Shown piece by piece: positions 12,501 through 27,500 of a stretch of DNA of 64,000 nucleotides; the stretch's first letter is position 1; each line of letters starts with the position of its first letter. Under the pieces are notes generated by a model that was not told where the DNA came from, did not search any database, and worked only from the letters and a program-made list of their open reading frames with translations. The DNA is from Ciona savignyi (lineage: Eukaryota > Chordata > Ascidiacea > Phlebobranchia > Cionidae), in assembly GCA_000149265.1 (NCBI GenBank), contig CH002488.1, positions 484,048 to 548,047 of the forward strand, in the 5' to 3' direction. The position numbers and the translations under genes are program-made.

Positions 12501-15500
12501 GTAATGAGCCCAAGGCTGCGTGTACAATTTCGGCGAATTCGTTTTCTTAACCCTACTTGGCCATGCTTATCTAGTCGAATCCAATTCTTCGTGTTTTGCT
12601 TGCTTCTCGTCCAGCAACCAACTAATCAGTCGGATTACGCAGTTGCGCTTCGCCGCACACGGTATATGATGTCACAAATAGTTCGACAACCTTTCAAATG
12701 CTTGACACAAACAAGACCAAATAGCATTTTAATAATAACCACAGGATTCTTAACGAGTTACGGCCTGGGTCTGGACGATGTTAAAAATGTGGTCGTTTAG
12801 GCTGGCTACAATTGCAAAATGTACACCAATTAGCAACGCTCCCAAGCAAACAATATGCGTTAAAATGCCAAATCTTGACCGTGACGGCTAAAGTGAAAGC
12901 TTAAAACACGGTTTCGAGGCGGTAACTGTACAGAACTTGCTTATCTGTCATCAAGAGGCATAATTCGTGTTACTGAAACATGGCAGCACATTTCGGCTCA
13001 GGGGATCGGCTCACGGGGTCATCTCGGGTCAGTTGGTCCGGATCAAGTAGGGGTTAGCTTTCAACGAGACCTCAACTAGAGCGCCTAATTGCACTGAAAA
13101 GGAACATAAAAAAACTATAAGTTATCCAAATAATTTTAATTAACCAATAGTTAGGTTTTAATTAAGCCTTTTAAGTAATTATACAACCCTCATTGTCTTT
13201 ACAATTCTACACAGATATAGACTTTGAACCAACGAAATTACCGAGATAGTAAACGACGAAATTACTTTTACATGGCGATTAAAATAGAAATATGTCGTTC
13301 CGGTGGAGTAGCGATTCTAGTGCTGGATTTATTGTAAGTGTTTGGCGAGTGTAAGGTGTGCTGGATCTTTGGTGTTTGGCGCAGGCGCCATTTCAACACA
13401 CAAACAAAGCAATAGTAACGTTATCCTTTACCAGCAGGCCTTGCGCCTTATGGTTTCCGATGCAGTTCAAGTACCTTTGTGTGCAAATATTTTGTAGCAT
13501 CGGCAATACGCGAGTCATCATTTAGCCTTCAACAAAACATCTTTAATTTGATAAGACCTGCACATTGCACAGGTACAATGTATGTGCGAAGGATGGTCTG
13601 TAATCTTAACACGAAGAACAAAACAACTTATCGAAACAGTGTTACAGAAGTTGATATATTTCTATGTTTTTAACGATTTCACTTATTCTATATAGGTGGC
13701 CAAGAGGCGGCCTAATTATGGCCACGTATCAGCTCATTACAGATCTCGCTTACCCGTCACGGACAGATAGAGTTTGCACGACAAATATTTCTTTTCGGGG
13801 CAAACTCGTCTACGTAAAAGCGATACGTCCGACAAGTGGTTATGATCGGAACCATGTCGGCCCCGAAACCTTGGACCTTGACTTGCACTTTTACCATATC
13901 AGTTTCGCCTCGTTGTGGATTAAAAAGGATCCTTGACTCTGTTGGGGTGGAGGGGGCTGCGCGACGGGTGCCGTCACGCCCTTATAGCAGCAGAAAGGGC
14001 TGTAGCACAGAACCAGATAACAATCGACCATTTGTAATGTTAAGTACATGGGACCGACTGGCTACCGGAGTGCTTTATGGCTCCCAGCTAACGAGCCACA
14101 ACGGACAAAAATAACACAAAACCCTGAACCGTCGCTCAGGATTAAAATAAACATTTATAAACCCCTGTTTCTTGCTTACAGCGGCTAATCCTGCCTGCAA
14201 TGTGAAGCGAAATCATGTATCTCTCTCTGCCGCCAACATGTCTTCTCGCTAAAAACGACAAAGCGATAAGAAATCCGGTCCCACATACCCTGATGAGGAA
14301 TAATAAAAGCAAAGTTATTTTTGTGTAAACGAACTCAAATTACATTTGGTAACTACATACTATACCGGAGTAGTTTCGTTATTGCTTGGACGGATTATCC
14401 TACCGGGATCAGCGAAAGCCACTTTTCACAAGGCTCCTGTTACTCGGTTGCATTACGTAAAGACGTCGCCGACTGGTTGATTTGTTTTTTCGAGCTGTCA
14501 TCTTAAAAGCAGCTGCGACTACGAACAATTCGGGGATATTCGCATTTTAAGGGATCACAGGAATATGCTAGACCCCAAAGCAACTTAAATTAACCCTTAG
14601 CCGACAAGCTGCAGCCGACTAACATAACATTCACATATTTGCATTCTGGAACTTAATGCAAACGATATGAAATCGACTTGTTTACCCGATTTTTAACCAT
14701 TCCCGGGCGAGTTGTTCGATACGTCATTTCCGTAATTCTCAAGAGCTAGGTGTCGGGCCAGCTGTGCTAAGCAAGTTGAACTAAGAATATTGAGTTCGCT
14801 ATGGGAGTGGGACCACCGGGCGTGTTGAAATACTTATCGATCCATTACTTACTCGGGTTAGTGCTGGGGTCATGGGGTTGGGTAAGCACACCAGCGTCCA
14901 AGAGTGACTCCAACTTCACGCGTCGTGTTTTCTCGTTGGTCTTGATGTTTTGCTTGTCGCGTTATAATCAGTCGCTGCCTGATGAATATTCACCAACTGT
15001 TGCGGTTCACACTGGGCAATTCTGAAGCCATTGTTTCTGGAGAGACTTTGTGAAAATATTCGAAAAATCAGGAATTTGCCTTTCCACTCGAGTTTCTTGT
15101 CCGTTCTCTGTGTAAGTTTTTCAAACGACGACTTGAAAAACAAAACTCGTTAAATTACAACTGTCAAGCACAAGTGGTAAATAACACAGTCAAGTAAATG
15201 CTAACCCGTTCAAAACTAACCACAATTGTTATAGTTATTTAACGCCGGATCTAAATCATTTAATGTTTTAACACTCTCCAAGAATAGAAATTAGGATCAG
15301 GGACCTTTATATAAAAAACAACCAATTATTACTTACATATCTAAATTCCACAATATTACGTGACATACAGACATCAGTGCCACATATATACTTGGACACA
15401 TATTGTTTTAAATGTTATATGCTCCACGACATGCTCACGCAAGATTAATGTATACATTCTTTGTCTCTGTGCGTGTTATTTCTGTTACTCGCGCAGTACC

Positions 15501-18500
15501 GAACTCCTCAAAGTCGTAATTATACTGCGCAAAATAAGGCCTTGGACAATAGAAAGATGTGGTCACAAGAAGCCAAAAGGTTGAATTAATCTCTCGGTCG
15601 AATGTAATCTGGTGGGTTTTCAAGTGCGGGCGATACGAAGGTACAATTCAAGAGATGTCCTTCAAGACCGATTACGCCACCACTAGAATTTCAATACAAA
15701 CCAGCAGATTGGGAAGTGCTTTGTTCATCCAAACGGTCCGCAGCAAAAGGCTTTTCATGATGCATATGATAGCCATAACCCGATTTGTTTCGGATATATC
15801 CTCACATCAAAAAGGATTATCTTAATTTTATGAGCGAGGGCAATTAAACGTTAAACATGATGGTGTTTGATGAGATTTCGCTTGGTAATCTTAAGGATTT
15901 GAGCATTTTCACACAGTGCTTGTGTAGAATCCGACGGGTATTTTCTTTACTTCATGAGATAATCGACCTGATTATCAGTAACTAATAACCGTGAATTACA
16001 TGCATTGATCATATATTAGCACCGCTCTGCAGTTTCCCAGATTTTACACGGTAATTTACTACGTGTGTCACATCTTGTGGAAAAAGCGCATGGGTGGTCG
16101 TACTTCCTTAATATTTTAGAATATTTAACTTGTACCCAGGTTGGGGTCAATAGCCCCGGGGTCATTTTAATTGCTTTGCCGGAACGCCGGGGCAGAAACA
16201 CGGCGGTAGCTTAGCACGAGTCGTGCATGTAAAACAAAAGGCCAAGTAACTGGACACCGGCGACTTGGCGTATAAATGAACAGTATTACTATAGTGACGC
16301 CAAAAACTTAGTCCTGGGTATAACTCACTTCTGTTCGGGTAACGCAAACCTAAAACATAGAAAACTGGGACCTAATTCACCCCGCCAACCACACACCTAA
16401 CCGCATCCATACAATGTCGCCTCACTCAAACAAGCCACTGTTCCCATGTCGCCATGATATCTGCAGAGCCGATATATTGGTCCATTTAGATGGGACAAGA
16501 CGGTTATAGACGGCCGAAAATACACTGGCGCCAGGCGAGCAAACCGCGGCTGAATATTGTCATTAAAAACGAAGACAATCGCTTCGTGACATCCAAACAT
16601 GACAATACGCAGCAACGAGGACACGTAGGCGGCGTTGTGGTGTTACCTGGATATTTATTGACAATTGTTTCAAAATCGATTCCGACAATATATCTTCGTG
16701 ATGTCGAATTGTATTCCACGTTCATTGTATTTTAATAACAATTGCATTTGTTAGTGAAAATATATGGTAGATTTTCCGACCATTTGGTTATTGCAGTTTT
16801 AACCATTTGGTTATTTTCGTGGCGAACTAAGTCGTAGTTTTATTTATTCGGTCACTGCTTTATTAAGGGACCCGTTTTGAACCCGAGAGTCCATGGTTGG
16901 GTATAATGTCATTTAAACTTCAGTATTTGGTTCTCGAAATTTTTTGTTTTTTATATCGTTTCATATTTTTACATCAGTAAGCCTATGATGACTTCGTCAA
17001 TATGACCGTTTTTTTTTGTTGTTGTTGTTTATTTATATTGTTCGCGTTCACCATTCTGCCATTTGACATTACTAACCGACCCAAAGTTTCAGTCATTTTC
17101 TACTGCCTAGTAATTAGCGCCATCTACCGCCAGAACCACAGTCACACAGACGAGTAATGGTGTGCAGTACAAACTGCATCCAAAAGTGCACAGACTTTAT
17201 GTAAGCTGAGTTCTAATGCCTGGATCGCGTCAGCTACTTTTGACAACCGATACATTCACACGAACAATTTAGTCGTCGCTGCGCCATATCTCGTGCAAAG
17301 GAAGCAATTAAGTTTTAAGGCCGTGTCCCAGCCGTAGTTTAAGGATGTATATTTCCTTACAATGCGTTCGTCATTTATGACGCGATTCTAGTTCTTTTAA
17401 CCAGTAATTGAGCCGTAAGAGAGCAGTGTGAACGTTGTGTATCGCTTCATAGCATGCATCACCTGACAGACTTATTACAATATAGCCCAGTGTGCGGCAA
17501 AATTTCTCGGATTTAGGAATCATTTAGGACGAGATAAGAGTTATTATAGATGCAGCTGCGTTGTTGCTGATAAATTAGTGAAAGTATCAGTAAAAGCTCT
17601 TAGAAAGCCCGAGGTTGACACGCCGTCAAGATTATATCGATACGTTATTGTCGACGCTTACAGCTATAGCTTTGTCATCATCTAAATTAGTCATTGCAAC
17701 GGATGAAGATTTGAACGTGTATAAGAGAACAAATGTGTGGTTTGTAGTTTCGTGGAGTTAAACACAAATTTATAACTTATACCGAGATTCGTTTGTTCGT
17801 GTGCGAGTTGAGACGGTTGTATCGCATGTATACAAGCACAATTTGGCCAAGGCCGTAAAGAGTGATCTGGTAAAATTTGATAAAATTATAAAATTTTGTA
17901 TGTTTTTATTCCTATCATTTACTAAGATATTAATAAAAAAATTACCTGCCTGTATAGTATATATTTAGTACTTTATGTTATATTTAAATATTTGATAATA
18001 ACCTGGTCTTTCATAAGCTAAACTGTCAATTGAGAAATGATCAATCGACACTTCAGGTCCATCTGATTTCAAATCCAGTTCTGACTGATGAGATATTTAG
18101 GTTCCTTGTGGTCCACTTCAACAACATAATTGCTTGTTCAACATGTAAGATATAAACAACCCCATCGTGCTTATGTTTCACGCTGACAACCCTTGTTTCG
18201 CTGTTTAAATACCAAAATCCGATCAATCGTGCGCTTTAGCATGTCAACACCTGTGATTGAAAGTGTCGAATCTGTTTGCACTTTGTTTAGCGCTTAGCCC
18301 ACGAGAAGAACTATCATCCCAAACCCCACCCGTGACTTTCAACATTTGTGTTAAACCCCGTGTAACCCTTGCGGGTAAACACGGTCGCTAGGTGTCTCAT
18401 TTTCTCGTCTCCCGGTGCCTTGTCAATCGTTAGTCACGTGATGTCCGGTGTTTAGATTTCGATTCGTCACGGCCCCAGGTTTACAGGCATTAGAATCGCT

Positions 18501-21500
18501 CTTCACTCGCACCAGTGCGCGGTACGTGATACCGTGTACGACGTCCGTTGTCGATTGGGGTGAAAATAAACTGTTTGTTTAGGAATTGTGTCAATAGATT
18601 GGAGTAAACGTTCAAACAAGTAACAATGTGGACTCGTTTAAAACACACGCCGCGGTTGGACGGCTATATATAAACTGGCACACATCCACCATTTTAAATC
18701 GGACATTGTTTTTACTGCAATAATCCCATGCTTTGTAACGTACATTTAATTTTTAAATTTACCATGTTTACATAATAACTATAGGTCAAGTGTATAACAA
18801 GTTTTTTTCGGGCAAGGTTAATTTGCATATTACCTACCGTCATATCGCTCACAATCTATTTCCTAAATATTGGTCGAAAGAAACGTCGCTTGTTTTGGCC
18901 GTTTAGTTAGTTACAAATGCTTCCTAATAGAGGTCATATTTTTTAAAATTTAGTTGTATCAGTGAAAATACATTCATGGATTTCTGTGTTCAGTTTGTTA
19001 CGTTTTGCTTCTTTAGAGATGCGGTATTCTAAACGACAACTACTTCCGTTTAAAATACCGCTAAAGGAAAACGAGGGACAGTAAAACAATAATCGTGAGA
19101 ACACGTCATAATTGCACATTAAAAAATTATAATGGAAAAAAACGTTTTCGACGTAAAAACATTGGTGATTCCTGAATATGACTCGGTGGCGCTGACCTTT
19201 CTATGAAACAACCGTCGGGTTAAAAAGAAATCGTTGGTTCAACTGAAATTGGAAGCGCTCGGACTGGTAGTTGCTGTTTATTTATTCTTCGCTCTAATTG
19301 GCTGCGCGCGACATGCAACTGACGACAAGATGTAGCGATAATGACGTCACAATGACTTGATGACGCCGCGATAGCTGCAGGGTTCTATTAGTGGAAGTAT
19401 GTGCGATGCACGGTCGCTAGATGTCGCTTACATAACAACAAATTGCAAATTAAATCGAGAACAATGGCAAATGCTTGAACGGTCGTGTGGTCGTATACGC
19501 GACTGATTCAGATATGCCGCTTTTTATATATAAAAAAAGGTCTTATAGCCACGAGCCCATCATAGGTTCGAAACTTAGCCCTATAAAAATGGAAAACGCC
19601 ACGCGCGGTATATGTCACTGCAGGTTCTGTCGAGATTATTCGGTTCACACGAGCGAGTAGTGGTAGCGAAAATATTTATTCACATGACATTGGGAGGGAT
19701 AATTGACCCGGCATAGGTGGTCCATGTTCAACCGTCGTATCCTCTTGGTAATAACGGGGTATTGATTACAAGAGCCGATCGAACTATGGGATAGGGCATT
19801 GCTTATCAAGTTATCTATAGGGATTTGTCGAGAACATTTGCTGTCGTTTAAAATTTATTCTAGGTGGTCGGGTTGCTACAAGGGTTGTCATGTACTGACC
19901 AGACATTAAACTTCTCATTTCCTGCAATTCAAGAAAACGATTTGTGATTCGTCGTTAATGCGTTACGTCATTCGAAATACCGGCCCTTCGAGAGATCGTT
20001 ATGATGTCTAAGTTTGTTTCTTAATCTCCGCGTAACTGGCGATTAGCAGAACAACCATCACTAATTGAGCTATAACGCATTACATAGTACGGACGACAAC
20101 AACGCAGACTGTATGGAGACGCGGGCGGAAGTTGCTTTGAAAGTTTCAAATTGAAATTTCAGTTTGTTTTTCGCTGGACAGGGCTTTATCCGAAGTTACA
20201 GCGATCCCCGGGGAGATTGGCCTTGCCTTGTCCACTTAAGTAGTGTTGTAATAGCCAGAACAAAGGCCCAGCTTATTCTCGCTACGGTGGGATGAAAGGG
20301 CTTGATGGGATGATTCGTTTAAATCGCGAAATTAAAACAACAGCCAAAGATCGGATATTGGATGGGCGAAATTGGCAGGATTAGACAAGCTTCACTCATT
20401 ATCCACGCTTTTATCCTGTAATTACACGTTTGCGAGCAGCGGCGTTAAGAAGCATACAAATATTTGCAAAGTTCACGCGGCATATGTAACGAAGAAATAA
20501 CTTTATCTCCGTATCGGAAGTGTGGCGAGAGCGTTCACTTTGAATACAAGAACTTGTTTATTTCGCGACGTGTACCTTCTCTAGTGAATTATGGGTTTAT
20601 CTATATGGGCTGTGGCCAAACTGGAAACAAAAGTCCAATTAGTTGGTTTGGCCAGGTATAAAAGAAAGCTCATTGCTAATCATCGACCCTACTGGGATTT
20701 GGAGTCGCAAGGTCATGTAGATCTCAAGGAACCAAGGGGTCGGGTTGGTTGCGATGATCGGCGTCGGACTGACTGGGTCCTCTTACCCTGTGTTTTGAGT
20801 GCGGTGCCGCTTGTCTTCGCTCTGCTAGGTTTCTTTATTGTGCGACCACTTACGCGTTGTCTGCTGCTCACAAACACGAAGATAGCCCGGATTAACTTTC
20901 AACCGCGTTCGTTTCAACGAGTAAACGGTGTGTGTGTACGTGCTCGAGCGGTGCGTCGCAATAGTGCGCCCCAACGTGTATGAGCGTTAAAAGTAGCGTT
21001 ATGCTACTAATCGGCAAGTTATCTTCTGCCTGGAACGATCGATTCCAGACAAAATTAGAAGCAGAGGCTGACAGATAAGAAGACAGAGAACAGAAGCTCC
21101 AATATAAACTCATTCGCCTATCGGAATTCCAACCGCAGTTTAACTTGTAGGCGCAGTGGAAGGCATTAGTCAGCAGCAATCTTAACTTTCGGGATTTTTT
21201 TAAAGCAATTGTTCAGCAATTTAAGAATGTTCCCACCTAGGCTGTCTTGTCCGGCGTTTAAAATCGTTACTGGTGACATAGATCAAACATACCCCTGGAA
21301 TTATCAATAATTTAACCCGCTCCGTGGCGGAATAAATATGGTTGGCGCCGACCCCTTCCCCGGGATCCATAGCAGTTCATGTAATTGTCCCGTCCCGTCG
21401 CAATTCGGCGCTGAGGTTAAGCCAACAAGTACACCGCGCGAGAACGGCTACCACTATTAAGCGTCGTGTTGCCCAAGCCCAGGGTTGTTAGATGCGTAAT

Positions 21501-24500
21501 TAGCCAAACAAAACTTCTTCTGGCGGCAAAGAGTTCGCGATGTATACGAATAAGCAGTCGTCACTTGCCCGAGATCATATGAAAGGAGGATGTATTGTAG
21601 GATTAGAGCAAACGCAACACGGTAGTTATATGAATTTCCTATTGGAAAAGGTCAGGATTTTGCCAGATTTGCCTGTTGGATAAGTTACGTTCAATATCAC
21701 TCTGCAGAGATGGCTACGTCACTGATATATTCTTTATTTAACCAGTTTATTAAATTTATTAATTATTTTGTTAAAGCCGACGTACATGTCGAATTAAAAT
21801 ACTTACGTTAATTTTGCCTATCCCGACCACGTAGTTTAATTGCGAACGTGTGTAATTAACCAACGTATATTTGCGTTCGCATCTTATAATGAGGTTTATT
21901 TGTAGAATATTTTATTTGGGGATGAGCTGCAACTGTCGTATTTCGGTCAAGATTTATGCATAAACATCTCATCATGGCGTGCCATAGCTGTCAGTGTTAA
22001 GATAGATTTCATCCGATTGTATGATTCGGGAGAAACGGAACGTGAAATCGTCGTTTGCTAAAATGTATCCGTGTTACTATGTTTTTGCAACAAATCGCTA
22101 GTATGGAGACGACGTGATGGGCTTTGTATAAGAATTCGGCCGATTTGGTAGAAATAGAGGCGCGCCAACTCTCGCAGTGTTGATAATGCCGGAGTCGTGC
22201 TGGCCGCGAAGTCCTAAAATCCCGTGTCTGTTTATCTTAGGCTGATGAGCGATTGTTTATCGGAGTTCGCATGATTAACTCTAGCCTGGCGTCGGCCAGT
22301 CGCTGCGCCCGGCGATCGGTCTCGTATCCGATTAAATCTCCGCATCTTTAGATCGCGGTTTAAGCTTCGGCGCCGACGACGATCCCCGCTACTCCCCAGC
22401 ATATCCCGCTACCGAACCTGATGAGATTATTGCGTCATAGTAACATATCATTTAAATTGAGCCTATAGTCGCGGCCATTTTAAACAGGAGAACATCGAGC
22501 CAATGCGCAGTGACTTCTATGTCCACTATTAGTTGTCTTTAATGGAAAAATAGACGGATTATAATTAAGGGATTAGCTGTGCCTTGCGGCAAGGCTCCGG
22601 CGGTTTCTGTATCCTTGGTAAATCAGCGACTAAAGAGATTTTCCCATCGTTCTATCTGGTCAAAAGAAAGCAACAGTATCGTTTCACTCGGGCTCCGTAG
22701 ATGAAAACAACGCCGTTTGAGAACGTTAAGGCCATAACTTTCAGGCAGCCACTCAAGCAGTCAAAGAGCCAACGAGTTAAACGAGCATGATTAGCCTTAA
22801 TAAAAATTTCTTTATTCAATAAAGATTTGCCTATGCATATCCAGTTTGAATTGGGTAAGTGCAAACGGGGAAAAGTAGGGTTGAAAGGTTGTTGATTCTA
22901 GGCCGGTATCTTTGGAGTGTTTAATGGAAGTCGTAATTGTCTCACTAATTAATCGCGCATATCGCATAGATAGCGGCTCCGTGCAAACATTTAACGACTC
23001 GAATATCTTGTGCAGCGGCAAAACAAACAATTGATGAGCGCCTTGCGCGACAATTTGGCGTCGGGAATTGTCGGTCATCTCGAGTGTGTATGTTGACAGA
23101 TCTGGGGATTCCGGAAACTTTTTTTATAGGAATCCGGTATAAGAGGGGAAGTACAATGTTGTGATGTTAGGTTGTACTTGAACGTTCCAGTTAATTTACA
23201 AAGCTACCGAAAGGAAAAAATAAGTAAAGAATCTACCCACACATGATAAAATCGAGTGTGTATACAAAACAGATCTGGGGATTCCGGAAACTTTTTTTAT
23301 AGAAATCCGGTATAAGAGGGGAAGTACAATGTTGTGATGTTAGGTTGTACTTGAACGTTCCAATTAATTTACAAAGCTACCGAAAGGAAAAAATAAGTAA
23401 AGAATCTACCCACACATGATAAAATATGCAGTGGATTTGGCAACAGATAGGGGTCTGTGTTTACGCAATGCTAGACTGTCGGGTGCCTGGTTTGGCCGGT
23501 CCTGATCACTCTCCGTTCCATTCGACTAGATTTTCAAGATAAAGTTTATGCCGCAGCAACCAATTAGACATTGTCAGGCCGGCCCCCTTTTTGGCCCAGC
23601 TTAAATGTTTAGTTATGTGGTCAACAAATTAGCGATCCATGAACGCTAGATAACTAGCTTTTGGCGGGATAAAAGCGAGGCACTGGCTGCAGCACAGGTT
23701 AATTGCTTTGAACGTAGATTTTAACGAGGATCAAAAACTATTAGGTCGCATCGCTTTTACCGTAAAAGAAAATCAGTTCATATTTTTTTCTAAAAGTATC
23801 TGATACTTAAACGAATGTGCTTTCGTTCGAACGCTAATGGGATGGAATCGAAACTAAACGCAATGTTGATTCTAATCAACTAATAGATATATGAAAAGGC
23901 GCTAACATATGTGCTTTATTTCTCAGGTGCATTGCAGACTAGGGGTTTCTTGAATGATATTTCTACTTCGCGAATAGAAGCTAATTCCGCCGAGCAGAGT
24001 TTGAAAGAATCAGTGAAGCATACGGTGGTTGACAAGAACTCAGAATCTGCGGTGACTTTAGCAACCCAAGAAGGTAAACGATTTTAACGCCTCCGCGCAT
24101 TTTCCCTTAGTTAGGTAGTCATTATATTTCTAATTCATAAGTTTTAAAAATGAATTATACTGTATTAATTTTAAGGAATGTAAAAAAACAAAATTTGGTG
24201 TGCACATATACTGTAATTGTCTTCGACTCTTCTAAAATCAATTTGCAATAACATTTACTGCGGTTACCTTCATCTATAATTATATTCAGCGTTCTAGCAG
24301 ATAACATATGCGTTGCGATACATTATATGACGTTTTTTTGTTTTAGATCAAACCACAACAATGGTAGACGAATACGAACCTGTTTTGCCGGTGTTTCTCG
24401 TGGAACCAACTGACCAGTACGTTGTTAAGAACACCCCTGCTCGTATCACGTGCAAAGTAGCCTCCGCGAATGAAGTTCATTTTAAATGCAACAACCGTTG

Positions 24501-27500
24501 GCTCAGCAATCCGACTTCTCGCTCTAGCGAAAGCGAGGACCCTGCAACGGGAAACAAGTAAGATGGTAGACTGAACGTTTTGTGGGTTGGATTAAACCTC
24601 TTTTTAATATAAAATTTCTTGTACATTGTTTATTTTTTCTGTTGTAATCATTCGCATACCCGTCCTAAATTCAAAGTTAATTGGGATCACTTACTAATTT
24701 CCGTCCCCAGAATCACTACAATTACCATCGAGGTAACCAGAAACAACCTCGACTCGTTTTTTGCTCCGTACACCTACTGGTGCCAGTGCGTGGCTTGGAG
24801 CGGGGCTGGTGAAGTGAAGAGCAGAAAAGCGCTGGTGAAACTCGCATGTAAGTTAGTTGCCGCGTGTTTGTCACAATCCCAATCATTGGAAAGAAAGTTC
24901 TTCGTCGGTCGAACTTATTCCCTATGGTTACCGATTTTTTATTGGTAATTTCTAATAAAACTGCCCACCAAACCACGGCCTTTCAATTAGAGTCCAATTT
25001 AACGACGAACATAAAGTATCGCAATATTAGAGGTTTTTTATTTACGAAATTGTCAATTTCTATTTCCGGTAATATAAAAGCGCGTAAAATTCTCAGGCTT
25101 AATTTGAAGGGAGGTACAAGTATAGAGTGAAGACTATTAATTTAACGCGAAGCAACTGCGGTAGCGTATTTACAGGCGTCGCTCTGGATAGACTGATATA
25201 TATTTGCCAATATTAAAGATAATGTATCTGGGCAACAGTGACTTACATTGGTCGCCACATGCCGGATATTTACGAGGTTTATTACACAGGTAGCATGGGC
25301 CTTTCACGACCTTTAAATCACAAACATGTCGGCTAAAAATAAATTTGAGCACAGTCTTTTTAATATGTATTTTACATATAAAATACTATTTTTCATTTTT
25401 TTCGTTTTTTGATTGCAGTCGCAAACACTATGAAACAATCAGACATAACAAGCTAATAATGTGAGACTAACAGCTCGCCGTCAAAAGCATATAAGTCAAA
25501 ACTGTTTTACGTAGACTTTTCTTAGCTAACCTCTATTTAAAATAACTTAAGTTAAATATAAATTACAGTTTTGCGGAAGAATTTCATACGAGAACCGGTG
25601 GCAGGTCGGGTAGCGGTGGGAAGCGAATACAAACTCCACTGTAAACCGCCACTGGGTCAACCTAAGCCAGTTGGTAAGTTAATATTTTTTTACTAATTTG
25701 TAAACAAGATAAATTATGGTTTTGCCATATGTGCGATCCGACCTAACAAATTATGTGAGTGGATTTTGCGAACTTAAATACTTGGATCTATCAGGTCTCA
25801 TATTTTGTTCAACAAAATCGATTACTGTGTGTATCCTGGTTTTAAAAACTTGCAATTAAAACATATGTCAATAAGTAGAGAAAAAGGCAAAGAATCTATT
25901 ATCTTATTTGTGAATGTGACTTTTTGTTAAGCCCGCAAACCCATGCATTTCGCTCCAAAATTAAAAACTAAAGGAGGAAATTGACGCGAAACCAATTTTA
26001 TCAGTCGAATGGTTAAAGAACGACCAGCCGATGACGTTATCGTCGAATTCCAACTTTGTGGTGACGGAAGACGGCGACCTCATTATACGAACCCGTAGCG
26101 TGGAGGACACCGGGAATTATACATGCGTTGCTCGGAACATCGCGTCGAAGAAACGGAGTCACACAGCTAAATTGAGCGTTGGAGGTGAGACTAGTGACTG
26201 TGTATGTTACGATGTCTTGGATCAGAAATAAAAAAAGGAAATATAATTAGTTCAATGACCATTTCTTAAAGGGGATTTATAGAGCGTTCGCCTTTGAATA
26301 AGTAATTGTTGTCTGTACGGCGGCTAATGGCTGGCTATGCGGCAACTAATTAATTATTCGGCAAAATCCGTTCGGCTAACTTGATTGGATTTGATGAACT
26401 TTGTTTTGTGCCATCTGTGAAACACAGACTATTGTTTACCAGCTAGTTAGGAACGCAGACTAGCGTCGTGTAGATCGCCCGGTAATCTTCACCGTCTGGC
26501 GCGGGAATAAAGGACTAGGATCCCCGGTAGTGTAACTTGATCCGCTCGAAGCCACGAAACAGCGCTGAGTTTATTTAACGGCGCCCGACTTCGGTAAACA
26601 GAACAAGACTGCCGAGTTGGTGGAAACAATGGGCACGGAGCCAAACGTTTCCAGTGTTACCGATATTATCGGACCAGATCGTACCGAAAGAATTTAACTA
26701 AACACACAATGGAAATTCAAAATTCAGTGAATGTATATTATTGATACATGCCCCATAGACTTGATAAGTTTCCCATGAGATAAACATGAAATTAAGAGGC
26801 AACACTGGTAAAAGCGGCTGGAAAAGTGGATAAGGTTGATACTTGTTAATAAACAGTACGGAATCTAAACCAGAAGTAGGCTGGCATGCTAACTAAAGCG
26901 GTCAAGAAATACGATAGTCTCCCACGAACTTGTTCCCAGTCGCGACCTGTTGAGCGGTTTCGTCGACCCGCTTGGGCTCAAATATGACGTCAACATACCA
27001 AAACGTATAGCTGATTTACGTCAGCAAATAAATTCGAATCGGTGGAAGGTATATTAAGTGGATCTGGGAAAGGCATTGGAGTAAATATGTGAAACATGAC
27101 GTAATCCTAGGGATCTTAAGGCGCAGCGCAAAATCCCTCCCGGATTACCTCACTCTTTATTACGTCGTTGTATAACGATATGGCATGAGATGTGTTTGGT
27201 AAAGTAACGCCAGTTAGTGTAGAATAATAAACTGACCTGTCGCACTTTGTCTGAATTTGCAAATTCAATAATAAAATTTACGGGGCTAAAAATTGATGAC
27301 TGTAAATTGTGAGCGCAATCTTTCAATCAGTTTATATTAAACTAATTAACCACTTTTACAATCTACAACATATTATTAACATTTACACTTAATCTGTAAA
27401 AAATGCAAACAAAAGTGCATAAAGGTTAATGTGAAAAAATGTGAATCAAATTTGTTCCAGTGGACGGTGGTTGGAGCAGTTGGTCAACGTGGACGGGATG

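Noticed and set aside
16741-16820. Repeated ACCATTTGGTTATT motif in UNC5 intron 1
   Set aside because: Only two short copies about 40 bases apart; too little to call an array or a CRISPR-like structure.
20591-20983. 130-codon plus-strand open frame in UNC5 intron 1 with a hydrophobic stretch
   Set aside because: No recognisable domain, no supporting splice sites, and it overlaps a minus-strand open frame of similar quality; probably chance.
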